Assembly: GCF_003605405.2 (NCBI RefSeq)
Contig: NZ_QYTW02000005.1
Span: forward strand, 116,936 to 164,402
Direction: 5' to 3'
DNA: 47,467 bases
Origin: Siminovitchia terrae
Lineage (GTDB): Bacteria; Bacillota; Bacilli; Bacillales; Bacillaceae_C
The first letter of the stretch is position 1. Each line of letters opens with the position of its first letter. Below are positions 1-7,836 of this stretch, piece by piece. The position numbers were made by a program, and so were the translations under genes. The notes below the pieces were generated by a model. It had not been told where the DNA came from. It did no database searches and saw only the letters and a list, made by a program, of their open reading frames with translations.

Positions 1-538
1 TAAACTGGAAGAAAAATTAGCGAAAGCACAACGTATTCTTTCCAGACGCCAAGAATTAGCAATCAAACGAAAATGTAAATTAGATGAAGCAAAAAATGTT
101 CAAAAACAAAAACGTTAAGTAGCACGCCTCCATGAAAAAGTCACAAACGCAAGAACAGACTACTTACATAAAATCTCTACTAATATTGTCAAAAACCACG
201 ACATCATTGGTATTGAAGATTTGCAAGTATCAAATCTATTGAAAAACCGCAAATTAGCGAAAGCGATTAGTGAAGTATCGTGGTTACAATTTAGAACGAT
301 GCTTGAATACAAAGCAAAATGGTATGGCAAGCAAGTAGTGGCTGTGTCAAACACATTCGCAAGTTCTCAACTATGTTCATGTTGTGGTTACCAAAATAAA
401 GACGTTAAGAATCTAAATCTTCGTGAATGGGACTGTCCATCTTGTGGCACACATCACGATAGGGATATTAACGCAGGACAAAACCTTAGAAACGAAGCTA
501 TAAGACTTCTAACCGTAGGAACTACGGGGATAGCCTAA
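1..538 (+). pseudogene. tnpB: 3' part of IS200/IS605-type tnpB with nonsense codon
   Basis: The reading frame from base 2 encodes the C-terminal half of a TnpB-family RNA-guided nuclease, running off the left edge of the window. It contains the IGIEDL motif that supplies the catalytic Glu, a four-Cys zinc finger (CSCCGY and CPSCGT) and the final DRDINAGQN motif with the last catalytic Asp. At 116-118 a TAA stands where the intact homologue at 15642-16787 has a Lys codon ([17 protein letters not shown] against QKQKRKVAKLHEKV), so the gene is interrupted by a single nonsense change. The remainder is open to the stop at 536-538. The 5' half is outside the window, so upstream damage cannot be judged. 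No tnpA is visible. Confidence 0.85.
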
Positions 539-620
539 TCAAAACTTTCGGTTACGAAGGTGTTCTTAGGAATCTCCCACTTCAAACAGCTCGTAAGAGC
601 GTTAAGCGGGAGTAGTTCAA
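505..620 (+). ncRNA. omegaRNA / right end of tnpB element
   Basis: The tail of tnpB and the bases after it look like the omegaRNA scaffold of IS200/IS605 elements. The string ACCGTAGGAACTACGGGG at 513-530 is nearly repeated after the second tnpB in this window. It is followed by a stem-loop, CTCCCACTT pairing imperfectly with AAGCGGGAG, ending in AGTTCAA at 620. The assignment rests on position and on similarity between the two copies; the exact 5' end and the guide boundary are inferred. Confidence 0.55.
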
Positions 621-649
621 AATAAAAGAAAACGGTTTACAAATATATA

Positions 650-678
650 TTGACATACGTTTAATATATAGGTAATAT
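650..678 (+). promoter_or_regulatory. sigma-A promoter of Cys-rich peptide gene
   Basis: TTGACA (650-655), a 17-base spacer and TAATAT (673-678) make a near-consensus vegetative promoter. It lies just outside the tnpB right end and points at the leader and the small gene at 933. Confidence 0.7.
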
Positions 679-684
679 GAATTC

Positions 685-826
685 AAGACGTACAAAATTT
701 ACTTTCCGGATTAATTACCATTTTTCGGTTCAGGTAAAATAGTGCGCAACCTTATCACATCGTTAAATAAGAAGACTGCCGAATCTGTCAGCCAGCGGCT
801 CTAACCGCGGGACAAACGCAGAATAA
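685..826 (+). promoter_or_regulatory. structured 5' leader of unknown class
   Basis: About 140 bases lie between the promoter and an intrinsic terminator, upstream of a 26-codon gene. A CTGC/GCAG outer pairing encloses a GCGG-CTCTAA-CCGC hairpin followed by GGGACAA. Promoter, structured leader, terminator and small gene in this order is how riboswitches and attenuators are arranged. I could not match the sequence to a known riboswitch class; the hairpin plus GGGACA only loosely recalls the NiCo class. Low confidence. Confidence 0.3.
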
Positions 827-882
827 ACCAGTCGCACATCTAACCCTTCTTTTTTGTTGGGCTGATGGCGGCTGGTTTTTTT
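827..882 (+). terminator. intrinsic terminator inside leader
   Basis: An imperfect hairpin pairs ACCAGTCG...ATC..CCC with GGG..GAT..CGGCTGGT and runs straight into seven T residues. It ends 50 bases before the start of the small Cys-rich gene, so readthrough would be needed for expression from the 650 promoter. Confidence 0.65.
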
Positions 883-932
883 ACACCGGTTTTCTGATTC
901 AACGGACAAATGATTCTTAGGAGGAAAAGAAC

Positions 933-1013
933 ATGTGTCTCGCTAAATCAGGTTGTAAACTATGCGGCAACTGCAAAGGCTCTAAAGCGGCAAAAAACGA
1001 AAAGAAAAAGTGA
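933..1013 (+). CDS. 26-residue Cys/Lys-rich peptide
   Basis: This short gene encodes 26 residues with four cysteines (C2, C8, C11, C14), three of them in a CxxCxxC array, followed by a Lys-rich tail ending NEKKK. A strong TTAGGAGG site sits at a normal distance from the ATG. A promoter with a terminator-containing leader lies upstream and a long perfect terminator hairpin begins eight bases after the stop, so it looks like a complete monocistronic unit. The Cys array suggests metal or thiol binding, but I do not recognise the family. It has no signal peptide or membrane segment. The alternative is that it is a leader peptide with no function of its own product. Confidence 0.6.
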   Translation: MCLAKSGCKLCGNCKGSKAAKNEKKK

Positions 1014-1020
1014 GGAGCCA

Positions 1021-1078
1021 AACACAAAGAGAGCAAGGGAAATGATCCCTGCTCTTTTTGTGTTTCGTGACTTTTTTT
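1021..1078 (+). terminator. terminator of small peptide gene
   Basis: AACACAAAGAGAGCAAGGGA pairs almost perfectly with TCCCTGCTCTTTTTGTGTT, and a second T-run (CTTTTTTT) follows. The hairpin is about 20 bp and lies immediately after the small gene. Confidence 0.8.
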
Positions 1079-1124
1079 CAAAAATGAAGAAACCGTGTTA
1101 CCGGGTTTCTAAATATATCCATTT

Positions 1125-2300
1125 TTAATTGAAGCTTTCTGCTTTTTTCTTTCCTTGTTCTATAGCAGCGAGTGCCAGCTTTTGAATCGTCATATCATCC
1201 ATTGGCGGATTGTGAAGGCCAGCTCTGGCATCACGATAATACCTTTGCAGCGGGTTGGAGCGTTGCAGGCTTTTGGCACCGGCTATGCGCATCGCTTTAT
1301 CAATGATCGAAATTGCCGAGTTGGTTACAGTATGCTTCACTGCTCCGAGTTCGTTGGCAATCAACGGCCGTCTCTTCTCATCATCATATGCTTCGGCAAC
1401 ATTATATAGGAAATGTCTTGCTCTCATCAGCTCAAGTTCTATTTCACCCAATAAACGCTGCACATTCGGGAGTTCACTGATTGTTCCTTTAATGCTGTTT
1501 GGCGAATGTTCATTGGCAAATTGGATGGCATAATCTCTTGCGGCTTGTGCAATTCCGAGATAACAAGCAGGAATGTGCATTACCCATCCATTGATTTTGT
1601 TTCCACGCGGACCGTCATTGATTTCGACAAGCATGGAATCATCCACTTTGACGTTTTCCAAAATCAAATCATGGCTTTCCGTACCTCGCATGGAGATAAC
1701 ATCCCAAGTTTCTTCAATAGAAAGGCCCTCCGTATCTTTATGCAACAAGAAGAAACCAATCGCTTGTTTTTCTTCAATCCAGACGGAGGTGAGAAAATAG
1801 GTCAATGCAGGTGACATCGTCGTAAAATTTTTCCTTCCATTAATGACCCAGTGTCCATCCTTTTGAACTGCTGTTGTTCCTGGGCGTCCACCTCTTGTCG
1901 GGCTGCCTGTCTGGGCTTCACTTACAGCACGGTTGACGAGTGCTCCGTCTAGTACTTCCTTTGCAAAAAAATTCAATCGATCTTCACTCCAGAGCTTTTT
2001 CTCGTAAAGCTCGCCAACCGTTCCGAGGTGCCAGCCGATGGAAAGCCCAGTAGCCGAGTCAAAGCTGGCGATTGTCTCTTGAAAAAGCACCATGTCATAT
2101 ACCCTTAATCCTTCTCCACCGTATTCCTTGGTCAAAGTCAAGCTTGTATAGCCCATCTCAACCAGCTCTTGAATGTTCCCTTTGGGAAATCTAGCCTGCT
2201 CATCCGTTTCAGCAGATATGCTTTTAAATGCCGCCTCTTTTGTATATAAATTATCCAGCCATTGCTTTTGAATAGCGTTTTTTATAAATAAGTCTTTCAT
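1125..2300 (-). CDS. acyl-CoA dehydrogenase family protein
   Basis: About 391 residues with the three-part fold of acyl-CoA dehydrogenases: an N-terminal helical part (LTKEYGGEG near residue 60), a middle beta domain (SEAQTGSPTRGG, then INGRKNFTT) and a C-terminal helical domain ending RYYRDARAGLHNPPMDD. The start MKDLFIKN is chosen because AGAGGTGAAGAG precedes it; the frame is open for 16 more codons but has no better site. It resembles B. subtilis YdbM and the SfnB-like enzymes used in sulfur scavenging more than fatty-acid enzymes. It is divergent from a cystine-type transporter, which fits desulfurization of an organosulfur compound. That role is inferred from context; FAD binding is expected from the family. 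Confidence 0.85.
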   Translation of the reverse strand: MKDLFIKNAIQKQWLDNLYTKEAAFKSISAETDEQARFPKGNIQELVEMGYTSLTLTKEYGGEGLRVYDMVLFQETIASFDSATGLSIGWHLGTVGELYEKKLWSEDRLNFFAKEVLDGALVNRAVSEAQTGSPTRGGRPGTTAVQKDGHWVINGRKNFTTMSPALTYFLTSVWIEEKQAIGFFLLHKDTEGLSIEETWDVISMRGTESHDLILENVKVDDSMLVEINDGPRGNKINGWVMHIPACYLGIAQAARDYAIQFANEHSPNSIKGTISELPNVQRLLGEIELELMRARHFLYNVAEAYDDEKRRPLIANELGAVKHTVTNSAISIIDKAMRIAGAKSLQRSNPLQRYYRDARAGLHNPPMDDMTIQKLALAAIEQGKKKAESFN

Positions 2301-2441
2301 CTCTTCACCTCTAATATTGTATATGCATAAGATGCTTAAAATTAACAAATCCCATTAGTTTGATTGGTTTTAATCTTATCGAACTTGATTTTAAGCGTCA
2401 AGCCTTATCAATTCAGTGGGAATAAAAGGTTTAATCCTTAC

Positions 2442-2470
2442 TTTACAACTAAGAATAGTTATGATAATCT
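2442..2470 (+). promoter_or_regulatory. putative promoter of ABC transporter operon
   Basis: TTTACA (2442-2447), 17 bases, TAATCT (2465-2470), 37 bases before the first gene of the transporter operon. The boxes are recognisable but not consensus. Confidence 0.4.
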
Positions 2471-2507
2471 TTGGGTTAAATTTAAGAAATAAAAAGCAGG
2501 GATCAAT

Positions 2508-3260
2508 ATGATTAAGTTAAAAAATATTAACAAACAATTTCAAAAGAACCGTGTGTTAAAAGGAATTGATCTCGACGTGGAAAAGGGGGATGTTTTAGTC
2601 ATTGTGGGTCCGAGTGGATCAGGGAAGACCACCTTGCTCCGGTGTATCAATTATTTGGAACGGCCTGATGAAGGTTCCATAACCATTGACGGCTTCACTG
2701 TCCAAGGGAAGCATGCTTTAAAACGTGACGTGCTTGCTTTAAGAAGAAAGACAGCGATGGTTTTCCAGCATTACAACCTTTTTAAAAATAAAACGGTATT
2801 GGAAAACGTAATGGAAGGTCTTATTGTGGCTAAAAAGATCCCCAAAAAGGAAGCGAAGGAGATTGGTGTCTCTTTATTGGAAAAAGTCGGTTTGGGAGAA
2901 AAATTGAATGAGTATCCTTTGCAGCTTTCGGGGGGACAGCAGCAGCGTGTAGGCATTGCCCGGGCGCTGGCATTGAATCCGTCCGTCATATTATTCGATG
3001 AACCCACTTCTGCTCTTGATCCTGAGATGGTTGGCGAGGTATTGGCCATAATTAAACAGATTGCCAATGAAGGGATTACCATGGTTGTCGTCACTCATGA
3101 AATTGATTTTGCACGGGAAGTGGCCAATCGTGTCGTGTTTATGGATGGGGGACATATCATTGAGCAAGGCTCTCCAGAAGAAGTATTGATACATCCGAAG
3201 CACGAACGGACGAAAAGATTTTTAAAAAGACTGGTTAAAGAACCGGATTATATGATTTAG
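2508..3260 (+). CDS. amino-acid ABC transporter ATP-binding protein
   Basis: This 250-residue ATPase powers import through the two permeases downstream. Visible motifs are Walker [10 protein letters not shown] (about residues 34-42), the Q-loop in VFQHYNLF, the signature LSGGQQQR, Walker [14 protein letters not shown] and the switch His in VVTHEI. Length and motifs place it in the polar amino acid family (GlnQ, TcyN, YxeO). Gene order ATPase, binding protein, permease, permease matches the content of B. subtilis tcyKLMN in a different order. It is the first gene of a four-gene operon and is followed by the binding protein after 14 bases. Cystine or an S-containing amino acid is the best guess for substrate. 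Confidence 0.93.
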   Translation: MIKLKNINKQFQKNRVLKGIDLDVEKGDVLVIVGPSGSGKTTLLRCINYLERPDEGSITIDGFTVQGKHALKRDVLALRRKTAMVFQHYNLFKNKTVLENVMEGLIVAKKIPKKEAKEIGVSLLEKVGLGEKLNEYPLQLSGGQQQRVGIARALALNPSVILFDEPTSALDPEMVGEVLAIIKQIANEGITMVVVTHEIDFAREVANRVVFMDGGHIIEQGSPEEVLIHPKHERTKRFLKRLVKEPDYMI

Positions 3261-3274
3261 GGAGGAAAATGTGA

Positions 3275-4120
3275 ATGAAGAAGTTATGGGCAGGAGCAGT
3301 TGCATTGTTTGGACTTATCTTATTTATTTCAGGCTGCTCTCAAAGTACGACAAAAGAATCGGATGGAAAAAAAGTGATCAAAGTGGCGATCAGTGACGAA
3401 GTCAATCCGCCATTTTTATATGCCGATGAAAAGAATGAACCGATTGGTTATGATATAGATTATATGAAGGAAATAGAAAAAAAGCTTCCAGATTATAAGT
3501 TCGAATACATTTGGGGAGAGGAAGAATCCAATCTCGTTGGTGTGGACACAGGGAAATATGATTTCGCCATCAACTGGTTCTTCAAAAATCCAGAACGACA
3601 GGAAAAGTTTTTATATTCGGAGCATGAGTTTGGGTATTCATTGACTTCTTTGATAACGAAAACAGACAGAGATGATATTAAAACATTAGATGACATGGTC
3701 GGTAAAAAATTTCCTCCAGTATCGCCAAGCGGAGGCTTGCGTGCCATTTTAAATGCATATAATGAACAGCATTCCGACAATCCATTGACTTTAGAAAGCA
3801 TGGAATCCCCATCAAATGCGGAGAATTTGAAAATGGTAGACAAGGGGAAAGCTGATGCCATGTTCATCAATGTCACGACATTTAACGAAATCCAAAAGGA
3901 ATTGAACCTTGATTTGAAGGTCGGAGGGGTCGTTTCCAAAGAGCCGATTTGGACAGTTTACAATAAAGATAACACAGAGCTTGCGAAAGAGATGGATAAA
4001 GCCACTGTCGAACTGATTGAAGATGGAACCTTATCAAAGCTTGCTGAAAAATGGTTTGGAGTAGACTTCTTCCAAGATCTTGAATACATCAACGAAGAAG
4101 GCTTTAACTTTGAGAAATAA
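3275..4120 (+). CDS. amino-acid ABC transporter substrate-binding lipoprotein
   Basis: A 281-residue family 3 (SBP_bac_3) binding protein. It begins with a lipoprotein signal: Lys-Lys, a hydrophobic stretch and the lipobox ISGC with the lipidated Cys at about residue 21. The mature part starts IKVAISDEVNPPF and contains the fold-typical GYDIDYMKEI and GTLSKLAEKWFG segments. It would capture the amino acid outside the membrane and deliver it to the two permeases. GGAGGAAAATGTGA precedes the ATG. A hairpin after the stop may partly terminate transcription so that binding protein is made in excess over permease. Ligand is not determined; context with the acyl-CoA dehydrogenase suggests a sulfur compound. 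Confidence 0.93.
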   Translation: MKKLWAGAVALFGLILFISGCSQSTTKESDGKKVIKVAISDEVNPPFLYADEKNEPIGYDIDYMKEIEKKLPDYKFEYIWGEEESNLVGVDTGKYDFAINWFFKNPERQEKFLYSEHEFGYSLTSLITKTDRDDIKTLDDMVGKKFPPVSPSGGLRAILNAYNEQHSDNPLTLESMESPSNAENLKMVDKGKADAMFINVTTFNEIQKELNLDLKVGGVVSKEPIWTVYNKDNTELAKEMDKATVELIEDGTLSKLAEKWFGVDFFQDLEYINEEGFNFEK

Positions 4121-4129
4121 TCCGACTTT

Positions 4130-4166
4130 CCGTATTGGGTTGCTCAGCAACTCAATACGGATTTTC
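4130..4166 (+). terminator. intra-operon attenuating hairpin
   Basis: CCGTATTGGGTTG pairs with CAACTCAATACGG across a short loop and is followed by ATTTTC. It lies between the binding-protein and permease genes, a common place for partial termination or mRNA stabilisation. Confidence 0.6.
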
Positions 4167-4178
4167 ATTAGGTGGTGA

Positions 4179-4886
4179 ATGAATATGACTTCCGGGCTCG
4201 CAGGCTGGGTTGATCTACTTATCAAAGTACTTGAAAAGCTTCCGCTCACTCTTTTGATGTTGGGGCTATCATTATTCTTTTCTATTATTCTAGGAGTGTT
4301 TGTTGCCATTATCCGGATTCAAAAGCAGCCTGTACTCTATCAGATCGCAACGTTTTATTTGTCATTTACCCGGTGTACACCGCTGCTTGTTCAGTTGTTC
4401 CTTGTTTATTTTGGACTGCCGCAGCTGCTTTTAGCTTTTGGCATTGATATTAATGGATGGGACCGGCTTGTATTCCTTGTGATCGCATTTTCGTTCCATA
4501 CCGCTGCTTATTTATCTGAGGTGTTCCGGTCAGCGTACCTTGCTGTAGGCAGGGACCAGTTGGAGGCCGCATACAGTGTTGGAATGAGCTACCCGCAGGC
4601 CTTGTTCAGGATTATATTACCACAGGCATTTGTTGTGTCTTTGCCTAATCTCGGCAACAATATTATTGAACTTTTAAAAGATACATCCCTGGCTTTTACA
4701 ATTGGTATTATCGACATTATGGGACAGGTGAGGATCATTCTTGGAAATAACCACGGAATGGGAATGTTCCAGATCTATGTCGTGATTTCCTTGGTTTATT
4801 GGGGGACTTGTATTTTGATAGAAGCCATTATCGGCTACCTGGAAAAAGTATTTAAAAAAGGCCGCGTCAGTTTATCAAGGCAATAG
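4179..4886 (+). CDS. amino-acid ABC transporter permease 1
   Basis: A 235-residue inner-membrane permease of the HisM/TcyL type with about five membrane segments. The family coupling motif that contacts the ATPase is visible as EAAYSVGMSYPQALFRIILPQA, near residues 127-148. The residues before it, FHTAAYLSEVFRSA, are also typical. It probably forms a heterodimer with the next gene product. Two ATG codons, 4179 and 4185, both follow AGGTGGTGA; 4185 gives the better spacing, so the true protein may be two residues shorter. Confidence 0.92.
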   Translation: MNMTSGLAGWVDLLIKVLEKLPLTLLMLGLSLFFSIILGVFVAIIRIQKQPVLYQIATFYLSFTRCTPLLVQLFLVYFGLPQLLLAFGIDINGWDRLVFLVIAFSFHTAAYLSEVFRSAYLAVGRDQLEAAYSVGMSYPQALFRIILPQAFVVSLPNLGNNIIELLKDTSLAFTIGIIDIMGQVRIILGNNHGMGMFQIYVVISLVYWGTCILIEAIIGYLEKVFKKGRVSLSRQ

Positions 4887-4901
4887 AGGGGAGGCGAGAC
4901 A

Positions 4902-5633
4902 TTGCTCTTGTCTATTATCAATCTGGAATTTGCGATTGAGCAAATTCCGGAAGTATTAAAAGGGGTGCCTGCGACCCTTGCCATTGCAGTGGTTGCCATG
5001 ATCTTCGGCCTGATTTTTGGACTGTTGATCGCCCTTTGCAGAATTTATAAACTTCCGGTATTGAACCGGCTTTTTATCGTATATATTTCCTTTATAAGGG
5101 GAACGCCTCTGCTCGTACAGTTATATGTATTTTTTTACGGCGTACCTGTTCTTCTAGAATTTTTGAATGAACAGGTGGGTACAAATTTCGATGCTTCCAA
5201 TATATCTCCATTAATCTATGCTTTTATTGCCTATACATTAAACACTTCAGCTTATCAGGCGGAAATTTTTCGTTCTTCCATCAATGCGATCAGCGCTGGA
5301 CAGATGGAAGCGGCGCATTCAGTTGGAATGACAACGGCACAGGGGCTTTGGAGGATTATATTGCCGCAAGCTTTTGTCGTGGCCCTTCCCAATCTCGGCA
5401 ACACTTTTATCGGTCTAATCAAAGCGACTTCGTTGGCTTTTGCCGTGAAAGTGGTTGAGATCATGGCGATAGCCAAAATTATTGCTAATGATGGTTACAG
5501 ATTCCTGGAAATGTATCTGGTTGCTTCTCTTGTATACTGGATCATCTCTTGGGTGTTTGAAGTGCTGTTTGTAATGGCTGAAAAGAGAATGAGACGTTAT
5601 GAGGAGCGGATTGAGGGAGAGGCGGCATCCTGA
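4902..5633 (+). CDS. amino-acid ABC transporter permease 2
   Basis: A 243-residue permease paralogous to the preceding one, with the coupling motif EAAHSVGMTTAQGLWRIILPQA. The start is TTG at 4902, chosen because GGGGAGGCG lies five bases upstream and no ATG or GTG is better placed. Fifteen bases separate it from the first permease, so the two are co-translated. Two unequal permeases with one ATPase is the TcyLMN arrangement for cystine uptake, although glutamine and arginine systems share it. This is the last gene of the operon; a bidirectional terminator follows. Confidence 0.92.
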   Translation: MLLSIINLEFAIEQIPEVLKGVPATLAIAVVAMIFGLIFGLLIALCRIYKLPVLNRLFIVYISFIRGTPLLVQLYVFFYGVPVLLEFLNEQVGTNFDASNISPLIYAFIAYTLNTSAYQAEIFRSSINAISAGQMEAAHSVGMTTAQGLWRIILPQAFVVALPNLGNTFIGLIKATSLAFAVKVVEIMAIAKIIANDGYRFLEMYLVASLVYWIISWVFEVLFVMAEKRMRRYEERIEGEAAS

Positions 5634-5682
5634 CCCTACAAGTGGGCGAGGAATCCTGAATGTTCATTATAGATAGGGAATG

Positions 5683-5714
5683 GTAAAAAGAGCATTTGAA
5701 GGTGCTCTTTTTAC
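5683..5714. terminator. bidirectional terminator
   Basis: GTAAAAAGAGCA and TGCTCTTTTTAC form a perfect stem around TTTGAAGG. It has a T-run on both strands, so it can end the transporter operon (+) and the convergent membrane-protein gene (-). Confidence 0.85.
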
Positions 5715-6148
5715 TCTTCGTCTGTATCCTCAGAATGCTTTTTTCTTAAATAGTAAATATATGAATAGGGAGCCAGAGTACACAAGAAAATAACTCCACC
5801 TACCACAAAACCATCTTTTGGCCCGCTTTCTGGTGACAGTGTGATTAAAAATCCAAGACCTATGGTGATAAGTAGTATGATCATTACAGTTTTGAAGTAG
5901 GAACCCTTTTTAATTTTTTTATCTGGATTTTCGTGTTCGATGGAAATGCTCATTTGTAAATAACCTAATACGATTGCAGTCAGCATAAATACTATCCATA
6001 AAGGTTGACTCGTCATACCTGAAATACCGTGCTTTATAGCTGTATACAGCAATATCCCTATCACTCCTAAGCTTTGAATAAAAAAAGCTATTCGTATATT
6101 TTTCAAGTTCTTTATCATTAATCTTTCATCAGTAATTTTTTTCATCAT
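5711..6148 (-). CDS. four-TM membrane protein of unknown function
   Basis: A 145-residue protein with four hydrophobic segments in two hairpins: residues about 20-38, 48-66, 85-103 and 113-133, with charged linkers and an acidic tail (SEDTDEE). I do not recognise a named domain. It lies directly downstream of a 64-residue XRE regulator, and its ribosome site AGGTGA overlaps the regulator stop, so the two are translationally coupled. XRE regulator plus small membrane protein pairs are common in Firmicutes and usually autoregulated. Two adjacent Met codons make the start uncertain by one residue. Confidence 0.7.
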   Translation of the reverse strand: MMKKITDERLMIKNLKNIRIAFFIQSLGVIGILLYTAIKHGISGMTSQPLWIVFMLTAIVLGYLQMSISIEHENPDKKIKKGSYFKTVMIILLITIGLGFLITLSPESGPKDGFVVGGVIFLCTLAPYSYIYYLRKKHSEDTDEE

Positions 6149-6155
6149 TTACTCT

Positions 6156-6350
6156 TCACCTTTCTTCCCAGAATAAATCATTTAAGGTTTTATTAACTGC
6201 GTAGCAGATTTCAAGGCATAATTTTAATGTTGGATTATATTTTCCTTTTTCAATTAAACTGATTGTTTGGCGGGTAACTCCAATTTTTTCTGCCAATTGC
6301 TGTTGGGTTAAATCAGCCTGAACACGAGCAAGTTTCACTTTGTTACTCAC
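6156..6350 (-). CDS. XRE-family HTH regulator
   Basis: A 64-residue protein that is little more than one helix-turn-helix: LTQQQLAEKIGVTRQTISLIEKGKYNPTLKLCLEIC, the classic Cro/C1-type HTH, with no extra domain. The start is GTG at 6350 with GGAGGTC upstream. Palindromic sites lie immediately upstream of the gene, so it very probably represses its own operon with the membrane protein. Small XRE proteins of this kind often act as dimers on such operators. Confidence 0.88.
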   Translation of the reverse strand: MSNKVKLARVQADLTQQQLAEKIGVTRQTISLIEKGKYNPTLKLCLEICYAVNKTLNDLFWEER

Positions 6351-6369
6351 TTTACGACCTCCTTAACAC

Positions 6370-6418
6370 TGATTGTAACATATACATTACATTTTGTAAT
6401 ATATATATTACAATCAGT
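6370..6418. promoter_or_regulatory. paired palindromic operator of XRE gene
   Basis: Two adjacent palindromes of form TGTAA-N8-TTACA lie at 6374-6391 and 6395-6412. The second, within TTGTAATATATATATTACAA (6394-6413), is a perfect 20 bp palindrome. The pair is framed by an outer inverted repeat ACTGATTGTAA / TTACAATCAGT. Location right before the XRE start codon makes it the likely autoregulatory site. Confidence 0.75.
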
Positions 6419-6423
6419 AGAAG

Positions 6424-6459
6424 AAAAAACGGACCTACAACGCTATGCTGCATGTCCGT
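6424..6459 (-). terminator. terminator of argJ
   Basis: On the minus strand ACGGAC pairs with GTCCGT across an AT-rich loop and is followed by TTTTTTC, 45 bases after the argJ stop. Confidence 0.65.
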
Positions 6460-6504
6460 GATATCAGATAGTAACACGAAATGTTGATTCGGGCTCTTGT
6501 TACA

Positions 6505-7659
6505 TCAAGTTGTGTATTCCCCGTTGATTTTTACATAATCATACGACAGATCGCATCCCCATCCGGTCGCTTTCCCCTGACCGTTTCCAAGTGAGACCGA
6601 AATGGTGATCTCATCGCCTTTTAGGTAATTTGAAAGTTCCTCCAAGTTTGAGTCGGTTGGTTCACCGTTACTGAATACTGTAATATCGCCGAATGCCACG
6701 GATACCATTTCCACATTAATAGGATACTCAGCATTGCCGATAGTAGAGATAATTCTTCCCCAGTTGGGATCGGCTCCAAAAATGGCTGTTTTAACCAATG
6801 GTGAGTTGATGATTGATTTCACCATTACTATGGCCTCTTCATCATTTTGGGCTCCGCCAACCTGTACCTCGACAAGCTTTGTTGCTCCTTCTCCGTCTCT
6901 GGCTAGGTCTTTCGTAAGACTAATTAGCATATCCGTCAGAACCTGTTCAAACTTTTGAAGGTCAACCGGGCCTGCAAGACCATTTGCCATAGCAGCAACT
7001 GTATCGCTTGTACTCGTGTCACCGTCTATGGATACCACATTAAAGGAGACATCTACTGCCTGTTTTAACATGGCCTTCAGTGTTTCTGGTTCAATTTGTG
7101 CGTCTGTCATGATATAACTGAGCATCGTTGCCATGTTCGGCTCAATCATCCCGGAACCTTTGGCGATGGCACACAAAGTGACGCCGTCAATTGTTTCTGA
7201 ACGATATTTGGCAAAAGTGTCTGTCGTCATAATGGCTTCAGCAGAATCCTTTAAGCCATCTTTCTTCATTTCGCTTTTTAATCCTGGTATCCCCTCGATA
7301 ATTTTTTTGACCGGCAGCGGAACTCCGATTACACCTGTTGAGGAGGGGAGGATATCTGCCGAGCTAATGTCTAATTCGTCAGCAACCGCTGATATGATCG
7401 TATGAACATCTTCAATGCCCTGTTTTCCAGTTGCAACATTTGCGTTTTTGCTGTTGATAACAAAAGCTTGAAGGTATCCGTCTTTAATATGTTCCTTTCC
7501 GACTGTTACGGGCGCACCACAAAACTGGTTTTTTGTGAACATGGCAGTCGCTGCTGCACGCGCTTCGGAGTAAATGACAGTAAAATCAGGTGTATCGTCC
7601 TTTATGCCGAGTCTTTTGGCACAAGAATAAAAACCCTTCGGAAGCAAGGTATGTTCCAT
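6505..7659 (-). CDS. argJ: bifunctional ornithine acetyltransferase / N-acetylglutamate synthase
   Basis: ArgJ moves the acetyl group from N-acetylornithine to glutamate, closing the acetyl cycle of arginine synthesis. The 384-residue length is typical. The self-cleavage motif KGSGMIEPNMATML is intact; the nucleophilic Thr is residue 178, splitting the precursor into alpha and beta chains. Other signatures are the N-terminal GFYSCAKRLGIKD and the C-terminal GWGCDLSYDYVKINGEY. The start MEHTLL is chosen because ATAGGAGAATTTTCA precedes it; an upstream in-frame ATG overlaps that site. It stands alone rather than in an argCJBD operon and is divergent from an ArgA-like acetyltransferase, with ArgR-type boxes between. 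Whether it is bifunctional or only the transferase cannot be read from sequence. Confidence 0.95.
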   Translation of the reverse strand: MEHTLLPKGFYSCAKRLGIKDDTPDFTVIYSEARAAATAMFTKNQFCGAPVTVGKEHIKDGYLQAFVINSKNANVATGKQGIEDVHTIISAVADELDISSADILPSSTGVIGVPLPVKKIIEGIPGLKSEMKKDGLKDSAEAIMTTDTFAKYRSETIDGVTLCAIAKGSGMIEPNMATMLSYIMTDAQIEPETLKAMLKQAVDVSFNVVSIDGDTSTSDTVAAMANGLAGPVDLQKFEQVLTDMLISLTKDLARDGEGATKLVEVQVGGAQNDEEAIVMVKSIINSPLVKTAIFGADPNWGRIISTIGNAEYPINVEMVSVAFGDITVFSNGEPTDSNLEELSNYLKGDEITISVSLGNGQGKATGWGCDLSYDYVKINGEYTT

Positions 7660-7731
7660 TGAAAATTCTCCTATCATAATTAAATTGTATTAATGATATT
7701 ATACAGCGGTCTTCATAAAATGAAAGGGATA

Positions 7732-7769
7732 ATTGAATATTTATTAGAAAAAATGAATAATTATTTAAA
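7732..7769. promoter_or_regulatory. putative tandem ARG boxes
   Basis: TTGAATATTTATTAG (from 7733) and ATGAATAATTATTTAA (from 7753) both resemble the AhrC/ArgR half-palindrome ATGAATWWWWATTCA and are about two helical turns apart. They lie between argJ and the argA-like gene, next to the promoter of the latter, where arginine-dependent repression would be expected. Confidence 0.5.
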
Positions 7770-7775
7770 AATATA

Positions 7776-7803
7776 TTGACTTTCCGTTTTCAATCGGTAA
7801 GAT
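7776..7803 (+). promoter_or_regulatory. promoter of argA-like gene
   Basis: TTGACT (7776-7781), 16 bases, TAAGAT (7798-7803), 33 bases before the chosen ATG and directly beside the putative ARG boxes. Confidence 0.6.
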
Positions 7804-7836
7804 TAACAATATATATTGAATCAAAAGGTGATGGAA

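Noticed and set aside
221..538. A separate 105-residue zinc-finger protein
   Set aside because: It is the in-frame continuation of tnpB after the nonsense codon, begins at a TTG without a ribosome site and contains the TnpB C-terminus.
780..830. T-box leader because of the string TCTAACCGCGG
   Set aside because: The conserved GGTGGNACCGCG is not met and no specifier or stem I features were found; a known riboswitch class could not be assigned either.
910..1128. 72-residue Lys/Arg-rich protein overlapping the small Cys-rich gene
   Set aside because: It lacks a ribosome site, runs through the terminator hairpin, and is an out-of-frame shadow of the 26-codon gene.
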